From: CAZEIW01 sp964512305
GTDB taxonomy: Bacteria; Pseudomonadota; Gammaproteobacteria; Burkholderiales; Burkholderiaceae_F
Assembly (NCBI GenBank): GCA_964512305.1
Contig: CAZEIW010000014.1
Location: 1 to 56,821 of the forward strand
Length of the DNA stretch: 56,821 nt
Direction of reading: 5' to 3'
Both the position numbers and the translations under genes were made by a program. The notes below the pieces were generated by a model. That model was given only the letters and a program-made list of their open reading frames with translations, ran no database searches and was not told the DNA's origin. Of the stretch, positions 33,978 to 41,818 are shown one piece after another (the first letter of the stretch is position 1; each line of letters opens with the position of its first letter).

Positions 33978-34878
33978 CCGGGGGCCGCGCCCGCCCGCTC
34001 CGCGAGCGGCGCACGACCAGGCCACCGGGCTGCGGCGGCTGTTCGAACCGGCCCGGCCGCACTGGATGCCGGTGCTCGTGCCGGTCGCCCGGGGGCACGG
34101 TCGCGACAATGGGCGTGCCGCGGGGTTTGTCGGGGGCCTCGCTCCCGGGCTGGCTGCCTGGCTGGCCGAGCTCGCCAGGGCGTTCGCCGCCGGCGGGCTG
34201 GAGCGCACGCTGGTGGTCGACGCCGCGCGGGCGCAGATCGCCGACGCGCTCGGGACGCGGCTGCGCTACGACCTGCAGCATGCGTTCAGCGGCGACTGCG
34301 CGCCGGATGCGGCGCGTGCCGCGGCGGGCGATTCGCTCTGGGTGCTTCCCGCCGCGCGCGCGCTCGAGCTTGCGTGTGCGCCGCACGGAGACCGGCGCAG
34401 GTTCGCCGCCGGCGTCAACGCGCTCGCGCACGGGGTCGAACGCGTGATCCTGGTGCTGCCCGCGGCTCGCGCCGGGCTGATCGAAACGACCGTGCATCAG
34501 GGGATTTCGCAGGGGATCTCGCAGGGGTGTCCGCAGGAGGCGCCGGCGGTCTGGATGGCTGTCGGACCCGGACCGGACGCAGGCGCGGCAGCCCTGTCGG
34601 CGGTCGGCCAGGCGCTGGCCGATGCGGAGATCGGCACTTTCCACCTTCTTTTCCTGGCTATGGACGAAACGGCCGCCGCTACGCTTTTCACAGGGATCGC
34701 GGCAGCGGCGCGGCGCCAGTACGGGGCCACGTTGTGCGCCGGCGCCGCGGTACCGGACGCGCGCTCGATGGCACGGCTGGCGGCCGGCCTCGCCGGCGGA
34801 TGCCGGCCCGGCCCGGCCCGCGCGGTCGACCAACTCGCGGCGGGGGCGCGCGCCACGGCCGTGGAGACTGTCTCTTGA
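33970..34878 (+). CDS. FlhG/MinD-like protein lacking the P-loop
   Basis: 302 residues, overlapping flhF by 8 nt and fliA by 1 nt (TGATG), so the three are translationally coupled. The place is that of flhG (ylxH/fleN). Faint similarity remains: ERTLVVDAARAQIADALG for the 'vlllDaDlg' strand, LRYDLQHAFSGDC, DSLWVLPAARALELAC and GVERVILVLPAARAGL. The expected KGGxGKT Walker A motif is replaced by PVARGHGRDNGRAAG with no Lys. ATP hydrolysis is therefore unlikely. A 12-bp tandem repeat encodes QGIS QGIS QGCP in the middle. It may be a non-catalytic FlhF partner, or it may be decaying. The assignment is based mainly on context. Confidence 0.65.
   Translation: MPDRGPRPPAPRAAHDQATGLRRLFEPARPHWMPVLVPVARGHGRDNGRAAGFVGGLAPGLAAWLAELARAFAAGGLERTLVVDAARAQIADALGTRLRYDLQHAFSGDCAPDAARAAAGDSLWVLPAARALELACAPHGDRRRFAAGVNALAHGVERVILVLPAARAGLIETTVHQGISQGISQGCPQEAPAVWMAVGPGPDAGAAALSAVGQALADAEIGTFHLLFLAMDETAAATLFTGIAAAARRQYGATLCAGAAVPDARSMARLAAGLAGGCRPGPARAVDQLAAGARATAVETVS
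34498..34533 (+). repeat. Three 12-bp tandem repeats inside the flhG-like gene
   Basis: CAGGGGATTTCG, CAGGGGATCTCG and CAGGGGTGTCCG run head to tail in frame, followed by another CAGG. They add the residues QGIS-QGIS-QGCP. Copy number could change without a frameshift. Confidence 0.85.
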
Positions 34879-35609
34879 TGAACGACGCCTTCGTCTACAA
34901 CGCGCGCGGCACCGTAGAGCGCCAGAACGACTACGCCAGGCAGTACGCGCCGCTGGTGCGCCGCATCGCGCACCAGATGATCGCCAAGCTGCCGGCGAAC
35001 GTCGAGCTCGACGACATGATCCAGGCCGGCATGATCGGGCTCATGGACGCGGTCAACCGCTTCGAAGAGGCGCAGGGGACCCAGTTCGAGGTCTACGCGG
35101 CGAGCCGGATCCGCGGCTCGATGCTCGACGAGCTGCGCGCCGGCGACTGGCTGCCGCGCTCCGCGCGCAAGAGCCAGCGCACGATCGAGAACGCGATCCA
35201 CCGCCTGGAACAGAAGCTGAAGCGGGCGCCGGCCGAAGCGGAAATCGCGCGCGAGATGGACCTGCCGGTGGCCGAATACCAGGAGATGCTCAACGAGGCG
35301 CGCGGCGCGCAGCTGGTCTATTTCGACGACCTCGGCGGCGCCGGCGACGACGAGGACTACCTGGAACGCCACGTCGCGGACACGGGCGGCGATCCGTCCG
35401 AGATCCTGGGCGACAAGCGCTTCCGCGGCGCGCTGGTGGAAGCGATCGAGCACCTGCCCGAGCGCGAGAAGCTGCTGATGAGCATGTACTACGAGCAGGA
35501 CATGAACCTGCGCGAGATCGGCGCCGTGATGGGCGTCACGGAGTCGCGCGTGTGCCAGCTGCACAGCCAGGCTGTGTCGCGGCTGCGCGCGAAATTGAAG
35601 AGCTGGTGA
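34878..35609 (+). CDS. fliA: Flagellar sigma factor FliA (sigma-28)
   Basis: 243 residues. Sigma region 2 is clear in LVRRIAHQMIAKLPANVELD, DMIQAGMIGLMDAVNRFEEA and FEVYAASRIRGSMLDELRAG. Region 3 follows (RKSQRTIENAIHRLEQKL), and region 4 ends the protein with LREIGAVMGVTESRVCQLHS. FliA transcribes class 3 genes and is held by FlgM until the hook is finished. Its own operon has a FliA promoter 6.3 kb upstream at flhB. Confidence 0.97.
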   Translation: MNDAFVYNARGTVERQNDYARQYAPLVRRIAHQMIAKLPANVELDDMIQAGMIGLMDAVNRFEEAQGTQFEVYAASRIRGSMLDELRAGDWLPRSARKSQRTIENAIHRLEQKLKRAPAEAEIAREMDLPVAEYQEMLNEARGAQLVYFDDLGGAGDDEDYLERHVADTGGDPSEILGDKRFRGALVEAIEHLPEREKLLMSMYYEQDMNLREIGAVMGVTESRVCQLHSQAVSRLRAKLKSW

Positions 35610-35646
35610 TGACTGGATGCGCGCGCGGCGCGCACAGGAGACGCTG

Positions 35647-37023
35647 ATGGTCCTCGGTTTCGCCCGCAGGCAGCCCGCGCGGCCGGCGCCTGACCGATCG
35701 TACGCAGCCTCGGACGGCGAGACCGGCCGGCTGGCGGCGGCATCGGGCGGCGACACGGCGGTGGTGCTCCGCCTGGCGCGCACGGCATCGACGATGGGCA
35801 AGGAGGCCGCCGAGCTGCGTGGCGTGCTCACCGACGTCAGCACGATCGCCAAGCGGCAGACCGACGCCTTCAAGGCGGTCGCGGACGAAGTCGAGCGCAT
35901 GATCGACGCCAACCGCTCGATCAGCTCGTCGATGGGCGCCAGCCTGAACGCCGCGCGCGAGGCACGCGCCGCCGTCGAGGGCGTCGCGCGCGACGTCGCC
36001 GGCGCGGCCGAATCGCTGCGCGACGTTGCCAGCGTGGCCGCCGAAATCACGCGCATCGCCTTGCAGACCCGGCTGGTGGCGTTCAACGCCTCGGTCGAGG
36101 CCAAGCGCGCCGGCGAGGCCGGGCGCGGCTTTTCGGTCGTCGCCGATGCGGTCAAGGACCTGGCGCAGAAGGTCGAGGCGTCCTCGAAGCTGATCACGAC
36201 CACCGTGCAGCAGCTCGACGTGCGGATCGGCGAGCTGGCGCGCAACATCCGCGACGAGCGCGAACGCGACGGGCGGCGGACCTTCCACCAGGCCTTCGGC
36301 CGGGTCGAGAGCGCGGTCGTCGAGGTCGCCGCGGCGGCCGACGCGAACGTCGAATCGTGCGCGTCCGCGCGCACCTCGGTCGAGCGGCTGACCGGCGAGG
36401 TCGAGCAGACGACGGCCGGCATCGCCACCGCCTGTTCCCAGGCCGAGAAGTTCCTCGGCCACAGCGAGGAGCTGATCAAGCTGACCGCCGACAGCGGGGT
36501 CGAGACGGACGACACGCCGTTCATCGCCAGGGTCGTCGAAGTCGCCCAGGCGATCGGACGGCGCTTCGAGCAGGCGATCGAGGCCGGCGAGCTGGGGCTC
36601 GACGATCTGTTCGACGGCGTCTACGTCCCGGTGTCGGGCAGCAATCCGCAGCAGGTCCTGACCCGCTTCACCCGGTTCACCGACCAGGTGCTGCCGCCGT
36701 TGCAGGAGCCGATGCTCGCGTTCTCCGACAAGATCGTGTTCTGCGCCGCCGTGGACCGCAACGGCTACCTGCCGACCCACAACAACAAGTTCTCGCGCCC
36801 GCAGGGCCTCGACCCCGTCTGGAACGCCGCCAACTGCCGCAACCGGCGCATCTTCGACGACCGCACCGGGCTCGCGGCCGGGCGCAACACGCAGCGGTTC
36901 CTGCTGCAGACGTACCGGCGCGACATGGGGGGCGGCCAGTTCCGCCTGATGAAGGACCTTTCGGCGCCGATCCATGTCCGCGGCCGCCACTGGGGGGGCC
37001 TTCGCCTGGGCTACCTGTTCTGA
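35647..37023 (+). CDS. Soluble methyl-accepting chemotaxis-type receptor with a C-terminal sensor region
   Basis: 458 residues from ATG 35647 (AGGAGA upstream). No transmembrane helix is seen, so it is cytoplasmic. The signalling coiled coil comes first; its tip, ITRIALQTRLVAFNASVEAK followed by RAGEAGRGFSVVADAVKDLA, is a variant of the chemoreceptor hairpin. The C-terminal third (about 300-458) is a globular region with YLPTHNNKFSRPQGLDPVWN, NCRNRRIFDDRTGLAA and FLLQTYRRDMGGGQF, found after signalling domains in several Burkholderiales receptors. It probably senses an internal signal. It sits between fliA and cheW in the same direction. Confidence 0.85.
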   Translation: MVLGFARRQPARPAPDRSYAASDGETGRLAAASGGDTAVVLRLARTASTMGKEAAELRGVLTDVSTIAKRQTDAFKAVADEVERMIDANRSISSSMGASLNAAREARAAVEGVARDVAGAAESLRDVASVAAEITRIALQTRLVAFNASVEAKRAGEAGRGFSVVADAVKDLAQKVEASSKLITTTVQQLDVRIGELARNIRDERERDGRRTFHQAFGRVESAVVEVAAAADANVESCASARTSVERLTGEVEQTTAGIATACSQAEKFLGHSEELIKLTADSGVETDDTPFIARVVEVAQAIGRRFEQAIEAGELGLDDLFDGVYVPVSGSNPQQVLTRFTRFTDQVLPPLQEPMLAFSDKIVFCAAVDRNGYLPTHNNKFSRPQGLDPVWNAANCRNRRIFDDRTGLAAGRNTQRFLLQTYRRDMGGGQFRLMKDLSAPIHVRGRHWGGLRLGYLF

Positions 37024-37182
37024 GCGCCGCCGCGACCGGCTTGAGCGCCGTGACCGAGCCAAATACCGTGTTTTTCGAACGACTGGACGGATGATCGCAA
37101 CCGCCAAAATCGCTGTGGTCATCCGCGCGGCCGGGACATCCCGGCCGGCGCGCGCATCGATGCCGCACGACGGAGAGAATCA

Positions 37183-37686
37183 ATGGGCGTAATGGAGCAG
37201 TTCGACACCGCAACCCTGACTCGTGTGCACGAGTACCTGACGTTCAGGCTGGGAGGCGAGGAGTACGGGATCGACATCCTGAAGGTGCAGGAGATCCGCG
37301 GCTACGACGCGGTGACGCGGATCGCCAACGCGCCTGCGTTCATCAAGGGGGTGATCAACCTGCGCGGCGTGATCGTGCCGATCGTCGACCTGCGCCTGAA
37401 GTTCGAGCTGGGCGAGGCGCGCTACGACGCGTTCACGGTCGTGATCATCCTCAACGTCGCCGGACGCGTGGTCGGCGCGGTGGTCGACTCGGTCAGCGAC
37501 GTGCTGGAGCTCAACGCCGAGCAGATCCGGCCGGCACCCGAGTTCAACTCGATGCTCGAAGCGGGCTACATCACCGGGCTCGGCTCGGTAGGCAGCGGCG
37601 ATTCGCAGCGCCTGCTGATCCTGATCGACATCGAGAAGCTGATGGCCAGCCCCGAAATGGGCTTGATGAATCAGATCGCGGGTTGA
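37183..37686 (+). CDS. cheW: Chemotaxis coupling protein CheW
   Basis: 167 residues. The SH3-like CheW fold is evident in EYLTFRLGGEEYGIDILKVQ, NAPAFIKGVINLRGVIVPIV, DLRLKFELG and VVGAVVDSVSDVLEL. CheW couples chemoreceptors to CheA. GGAGAG is 7 nt before ATG 37183. The 159-bp gap behind the soluble receptor shows no convincing promoter. The membrane chemoreceptor follows after 43 nt. Confidence 0.96.
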   Translation: MGVMEQFDTATLTRVHEYLTFRLGGEEYGIDILKVQEIRGYDAVTRIANAPAFIKGVINLRGVIVPIVDLRLKFELGEARYDAFTVVIILNVAGRVVGAVVDSVSDVLELNAEQIRPAPEFNSMLEAGYITGLGSVGSGDSQRLLILIDIEKLMASPEMGLMNQIAG

Positions 37687-37729
37687 GCGGCGGACGGCCG
37701 CGACACCGGAAAACGTCCTGGGGGAAGCT

Positions 37730-39505
37730 ATGTCCTGGTTGGCGAACATCAAGGTCGGAACGCGGCTCATCGTCTCGTTCGTGCTGGTCGCGCTGATCGG
37801 TGGTGCGGTCGGCGCCGTCGGCATCTTCGGCACCTCGAGAATGAACCAGCGTGCCGAACAGATGTACCAGAGCGACCTGCTGCGGCTGAAGTATTCGGCG
37901 GCGGCCGAGGCGGCCGTCGTCTACTCGGACCGCGCGGTGCGCAGCGCCATGCTCGCGGCCGACGAGAAGGCGCGCGGCGAGTTCCTGGCCGACGCGCGCC
38001 GGCGCCGCGACGACGTCAAGACGAACGTCGACCGGGTCGGCACGCTCGCGAATTCCGAGCAGGCGAAGGGCCTGTCGACGGTCGCCACGCTCGCTTTCGC
38101 CGACTACGACAAGGCGCTGAACCACATCGTCGGCGTCATCGAACACGCGCCTCCCGGGGACAACCGCAACGTCTCGGCGCTGCTCTTCGGCGAGTTCAGC
38201 GATGCGATCGGCCCGGTCAACACGTCCCTGCATGCCCTGGTCGAATGGAGCACCTCGAGCGCCAAGGACAGCGCGGACGAAATGAGCGCCGTCTACGCAT
38301 CGACCCGCATGATCGAGATCTCGCTGACGCTCGCCGGCGTCGCGGTCGCGGTCCTGTTCGGGTTCGTGGCCGCGCGCTCGATCACGCGCCCGCTCGCGAA
38401 CGCCGTCGCGGTGGCCGACGCGGTGGCCCGCGGCGACCTGACGATCGAAGTGGCCGCGGCCGGCACCGACGAACTGGCGCAGCTGCAGCAAGCGCTCGAG
38501 CGCATGGTTGTGAACCTGCGCAAGGTGGTCGAGACCGTCCGGGTCGGGGTCGATGCCGTGGCGACGGCGTCGGGCGAGATCGCGAACGGGAACCAGGATC
38601 TGTCGGGCCGCACCGAGCAGCAGGCAAGCAACCTGCAGCAGGCCGCGTCCTCGATGGAGCAGCTGTCGGGCACGGTCAAGCAGAATTCCGACGCCGCGCG
38701 CCAGGCCAACCAGCTCGCCGCGGCCGCCTCCGAGGTGGCCGGGCGCGGCGGCCAGGCGGTCGGACAGGTCGTGACGACGATGGACGAGATCACCGCCTCG
38801 AGCCGCAAGATGGCCGAGATCATCGCGGTGATCGACGGCATCGCATTCCAGACCAACATCCTGGCGCTCAACGCCGCGGTCGAAGCCGCCCGCGCGGGCG
38901 AGCAGGGGCGCGGATTCGCGGTGGTCGCCGGCGAGGTCAGGAACCTGGCGCAGCGCAGCGCGCAGGCCGCGCGCGAGATCAAGAGCCTGATCTCGAACTC
39001 GGTCGACAAGGTCGAAAGCGGCTCGCGCCAGGTGGCCGAGGCCGGCAAGACGATGCGCGACATCGTGGAGCAGGTCAAGCGCGTCACCGACCTGATCGGC
39101 GAGATCGCGTCGGCCACGCTGGAACAGAACTCGGGCATCGCGCAGGTCAACCAGGCGGTGACCCAGCTCGATCAGATGACGCAGCAGAATGCGGCGCTGG
39201 TCGAGCAGAGCGCGGCCGCGGCCACGAGCTTGAAGGACCAGGCGGCGCAGCTCGCGCAGGCCGTGGCGATGTTCAAGCTCGGCCAGCAGGAGACGCGCAA
39301 GGCCATCGCGCATGCGCAGGCGAGCGCCAAGGCGCAGTTCACGACGAAGGCTGAACCGGCGCCGGCGGCTGCGAAGCCCGCCGCGGCACCCAGGGCCGCC
39401 GCACAGCCCCCCGTTCGGCCGGCTCCTGCGGCTCAGCCGACCCCACCGGCGCCGCCAGCCAGGCCTGCCGGCAAGCCGGCAGCGGACGACTGGCAGGAGT
39501 TCTGA
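37730..39505 (+). CDS. Membrane methyl-accepting chemotaxis protein
   Basis: 591 residues. It has transmembrane helices at about 9-30 and 197-217, enclosing a periplasmic four-helix-type sensor domain, then HAMP (RSITRPLANAVAVADAVARG). The long signalling coiled coil has the tip IDGIAFQTNILALNAAVEAA and GRGFAVVAGEVRNLAQRSAQ. An Ala/Pro-rich linker leads to the C-terminal pentapeptide WQEF (DDWQEF), which should tether CheR and CheB. Ligand unknown. It is the last gene before a 0.6-kb repeat array. Confidence 0.95.
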   Translation: MSWLANIKVGTRLIVSFVLVALIGGAVGAVGIFGTSRMNQRAEQMYQSDLLRLKYSAAAEAAVVYSDRAVRSAMLAADEKARGEFLADARRRRDDVKTNVDRVGTLANSEQAKGLSTVATLAFADYDKALNHIVGVIEHAPPGDNRNVSALLFGEFSDAIGPVNTSLHALVEWSTSSAKDSADEMSAVYASTRMIEISLTLAGVAVAVLFGFVAARSITRPLANAVAVADAVARGDLTIEVAAAGTDELAQLQQALERMVVNLRKVVETVRVGVDAVATASGEIANGNQDLSGRTEQQASNLQQAASSMEQLSGTVKQNSDAARQANQLAAAASEVAGRGGQAVGQVVTTMDEITASSRKMAEIIAVIDGIAFQTNILALNAAVEAARAGEQGRGFAVVAGEVRNLAQRSAQAAREIKSLISNSVDKVESGSRQVAEAGKTMRDIVEQVKRVTDLIGEIASATLEQNSGIAQVNQAVTQLDQMTQQNAALVEQSAAAATSLKDQAAQLAQAVAMFKLGQQETRKAIAHAQASAKAQFTTKAEPAPAAAKPAAAPRAAAQPPVRPAPAAQPTPPAPPARPAGKPAADDWQEF

Positions 39506-39537
39506 GCAGTCCCTGCTAAAGGGGCGCGAATCGCATC

Positions 39538-40085
39538 GTCGTGGCCGGGCTCGTCCCGGCTATCCGCGTCCGGTCTAAGTAGACGCGCTTCAGGCCCACA
39601 CCGACGTGGATCCCCGGGACTGGGCCCGGGGATGACGCCGGTTACGGAGGACGCCAATAGCATCGTCATGGCCGGGCTTGTCCCGGCCATCCACGTCGGT
39701 GCGCAACGAAGCGTGCGCGTTTCACGCCGACCCTCGGGGCAGCCGTCGATCCCCGGGACTGCACCCGGGATTGACGCCGGTTACGGAGGACGCCAATAGC
39801 ATCGTCATGGCCGGGCTTGTCCCGGCCGTCCACGTCGGTGCAGGACGAAACCGTCCGCGTCACACGTCGACGTGGATCACCGGGACTGCGCCCGGGGATG
39901 ACGCCGGTTACGGAGGACGCCAATAGCATCGTCATGGCCGGGCTTGTCCCGGCCATCCGTAAGCCTGCCCCCGGGCTTGACCCGGGGGTCGGTGCGCAAC
40001 GAAGCGTTCGCGTTTCACGCCGACCCGCGGGGCAGGCCCCTGCGGGCAGGCGTGGATCCCCGGGACTGCGCCCGAGGATGACGCC
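39538..40085. repeat. Large array of REP-like palindromes with a tandem 127-139-bp period
   Basis: About nine palindromic units occupy the 626-bp gap between the chemoreceptor and flgN. Units with GGCCGGG-CTTGT-CCCGGCC alternate with units of the CCCCGGG/CCCGGGG type. A composite segment starting ACGCCGGTTACGGAGGACG appears at 39635, 39774 and 39901, so part of the array was made by tandem duplication. The far end (39960-40085) adds diverged units separated by GGGCAGGC-type palindromes. No gene is visible. Confidence 0.88.
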
Positions 40086-40131
40086 TCACGACGGGAATCG
40101 ACTGACCGGAGTGCGCCGCGGCGCGGCCGAT

Positions 40132-40536
40132 CTAAGCGCGCGTACCCGGCCGCACTGCGGCCGCATTCTGCAGTCCGATCGGACTGCCGTCGGCGCCATA
40201 GACGCCGCCGCCCTGGGCGGCCGCCGTCAAGGCCTGGAGCCGTGCACGATTCATCGTCAGGCGCGGCGCCAGCAGCGCGCCGTTTTGCCGATTCAGGTCG
40301 CGCGCACGCTGGAGCGCGGCGACCAATCCGGCACTGCGCTGGGGCTCGCGACCGGCTGATTGCAGGTGCGCGCCCAGCCGGCCGATCAGCGCTTCCTTGC
40401 GCTCGGCCGCGGCGGCAAGCTTGTCGTGGTCGCCGGCGGCCAGGGCCCAGCTCTCATCGCCCAGGCAGCCGCACAACTCGGCCACCAGCGCGTCGAACGG
40501 GTGCCCCTGCGGCGGTCGCGGCGGCAACCCGGACAT
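40132..40536 (-). CDS. flgN: Flagellar export chaperone FlgN
   Basis: 134 residues, largely helical. Typical are ALVAELCGCLGDESWALAAG, DHDKLAAAAERKEALIGRLG and ARDLNRQNGALLAPRLTMNR near the C-terminus. The terminal AVYGADG-like segment (GGGVYGADGSPIGL) is also found in many betaproteobacterial FlgN proteins. FlgN guards FlgK and FlgL before export. It starts 2 nt after flgM stops. Confidence 0.92.
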   Translation of the reverse strand: MSGLPPRPPQGHPFDALVAELCGCLGDESWALAAGDHDKLAAAAERKEALIGRLGAHLQSAGREPQRSAGLVAALQRARDLNRQNGALLAPRLTMNRARLQALTAAAQGGGVYGADGSPIGLQNAAAVRPGTRA

Positions 40537-40538
40537 GA

Positions 40539-40829
40539 TCAGGACTTCTTGCCGGCGAAACCCGCGAGGCCGGCGAGCATCTTGTCGGCGATGACGCCGG
40601 CGTCGACCTGGTAGTGCCCCTGCGCGATCGCGCTGCTGACCGCGCCGACCTTCGCAGCGTCGAAATCCGACTGCGAGAGCTGGCTCAGTTGGGCCGACAG
40701 GTCCGAGATCTGCACCTTGCCTGCCGCCGGCGCAGCCGGCGACTGTCCGGTTCCGGATGCCCGCGCCTGTCCACCGGCCGCCGTGGTCGAGGCAGGCCGC
40801 AAGGACTGGGACGTGCTACTGATCTTCAT
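40539..40829 (-). CDS. flgM: Anti-sigma-28 factor FlgM
   Basis: 96 residues. The N-terminal half is disordered and Ala/Ser/Gly-rich, as needed for export. The C-terminal half is the FliA-binding part: KVQISDLSAQLSQLSQSDFD, VGAVSSAIAQGHYQVDAGVI and ADKMLAGLAGF. FlgM blocks FliA until it is secreted through the finished hook. It has its own FliA promoter just upstream and can also be read from flgA. Confidence 0.95.
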   Translation of the reverse strand: MKISSTSQSLRPASTTAAGGQARASGTGQSPAAPAAGKVQISDLSAQLSQLSQSDFDAAKVGAVSSAIAQGHYQVDAGVIADKMLAGLAGFAGKKS

Positions 40830-40867
40830 GATGATGCCTCCGCGGGCAAGAGCCGCATCTTGACATC

Positions 40868-40894
40868 GAATCGGCGCCGCCAGCCGGAACTTTA
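40868..40894 (-). promoter_or_regulatory. FliA (sigma-28) promoter of flgMN
   Basis: On the minus strand TAAAGTTC, 11 nt, GCCGATTC. The -35 matches 7 of 8 and the -10 6 of 8 positions, with exact spacing. The -10 ends 39 nt before the flgM ATG. Confidence 0.8.
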
Positions 40895-40967
40895 GGCCGC
40901 GAGGCGGGATCCGGGACGCCGATCCCGATAAACGTGATGATCCGGGGACATGTTAGCGGCCGGCGCA

Positions 40968-41687
40968 TCAGAAGGAAACCTCCACCACCCGGCCGCTGCG
41001 CGCGATGCCGCTCAAGACGCGGCCGGATTCGGTCCGCACCCGCACCGGTTGGCCTTCCGCGGCCGCCCCGAGCGCCACCGCTTCGGTCACGATCGAGAAG
41101 CCATGGCCGGAGCCGATCAGCTTGACCGGCTCGCCCTGGCCGACCACCGGCAGGGTGCGCAACGCATTCTGCGGGATCGGCGTGCCGGCCTCGATCATGC
41201 GGGTCGGCACGCGGCCCTCGAGCTGGGCGGCATCCTCGACCACGCCTTGCGGCTCGCGCGTCAATTCGATCTGCTCGACCCCGACGTCGCGCTCGGAGAT
41301 CGGCTGCATGGGCGGCAGCGGGCGCTTCGCGACCACCGCGGGCCCGAAGAGGTGAATCGTCACCGGGATCGAGACCGACCAGGTCGCCCCCTGCATGCAG
41401 CGCAGCCCGACGAAGGTCCGTCCCCACAGGCGCGTGGTGCTGCGCAGGAACGGCTCGGCGCGAGCGCACGGCGCCAGCTGCAGGCGCGGGTCGATCGAAC
41501 CCACCTCGATTTCCGCGCGCGCATGCGGCGCGGTGCCGGCGAGTTCGGACTCGACCAGCCGCCGCACCGGATCGCGCACGGGATCGCGCACCTGCTCGGC
41601 CTGCGCCTGCGGTGCCGCGAGCGTGCGTGCGCTCATTGCGGCGCCCAGGCCGGCGAGAAGAAAGAAGATGAGGAGCCAACGATGCAT
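40968..41687 (-). CDS. flgA: Flagellar P-ring assembly chaperone FlgA
   Basis: 239 residues. A signal peptide (MHRWLLIFFLLAGLGAAMSA) directs it to the periplasm. The mature part has the SAF domain, with PLPPMQPISERDVGVEQIEL, RMIEAGTPIPQNALRTLPVV and the C-terminal GFSIVTEAVALGAAAEGQPV. FlgA helps FlgI polymerise around the rod. RDPVRDPV near residue 35 is a small repeat. It is divergent from flgB and followed by flgM. Confidence 0.95.
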   Translation of the reverse strand: MHRWLLIFFLLAGLGAAMSARTLAAPQAQAEQVRDPVRDPVRRLVESELAGTAPHARAEIEVGSIDPRLQLAPCARAEPFLRSTTRLWGRTFVGLRCMQGATWSVSIPVTIHLFGPAVVAKRPLPPMQPISERDVGVEQIELTREPQGVVEDAAQLEGRVPTRMIEAGTPIPQNALRTLPVVGQGEPVKLIGSGHGFSIVTEAVALGAAAEGQPVRVRTESGRVLSGIARSGRVVEVSF

Positions 41688-41748
41688 GACCGCAAGCGTA
41701 AGCGGCGCCAACCGTGCCGATACGCAAAGAAGGCGCGCGCATTCAGAG

Positions 41749-41768
41749 CTTATCGGTCGATCGATAAG
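41749..41768. promoter_or_regulatory. Inverted repeat in the flgA/flgB divergent region
   Basis: CTTATCG-GTCGAT-CGATAAG, 7-bp arms. It lies between the flgA FliA promoter and the flgA start, and also 50 bp upstream of flgB. It could be an operator or an RNA hairpin in the flgA leader. A plus-strand GCCGATAC at 41716-41723 looks like a sigma-28 -10 element, but no acceptable -35 precedes it. Confidence 0.4.
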
Positions 41769-41782
41769 GCCCCTCGCACGAA

Positions 41783-41809
41783 TAATCGGCATCAGGGAAC
41801 AAGACTTTA
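41783..41809 (-). promoter_or_regulatory. FliA (sigma-28) promoter of flgAMN
   Basis: Minus-strand TAAAGTCT, 11 nt, GCCGATTA: 7 of 8 at each element except one further mismatch in the -35 tail. It ends 95 nt before the flgA ATG and nearly touches the flgB start codon at 41819. Confidence 0.85.
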
Positions 41810-41818
41810 GGGCCGGCA

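Noticed and set aside
39538..40085. CRISPR array
   Set aside because: Units are palindromic, unequal in length, in both orientations and without unique spacers of constant size; no cas genes are present.
41697..41723. A FliA promoter for flgB using GCCGATAC at 41716-41723
   Set aside because: The -10 is good but no acceptable -35 lies at the right distance; the best is GTAAG at a spacing one nucleotide too short.
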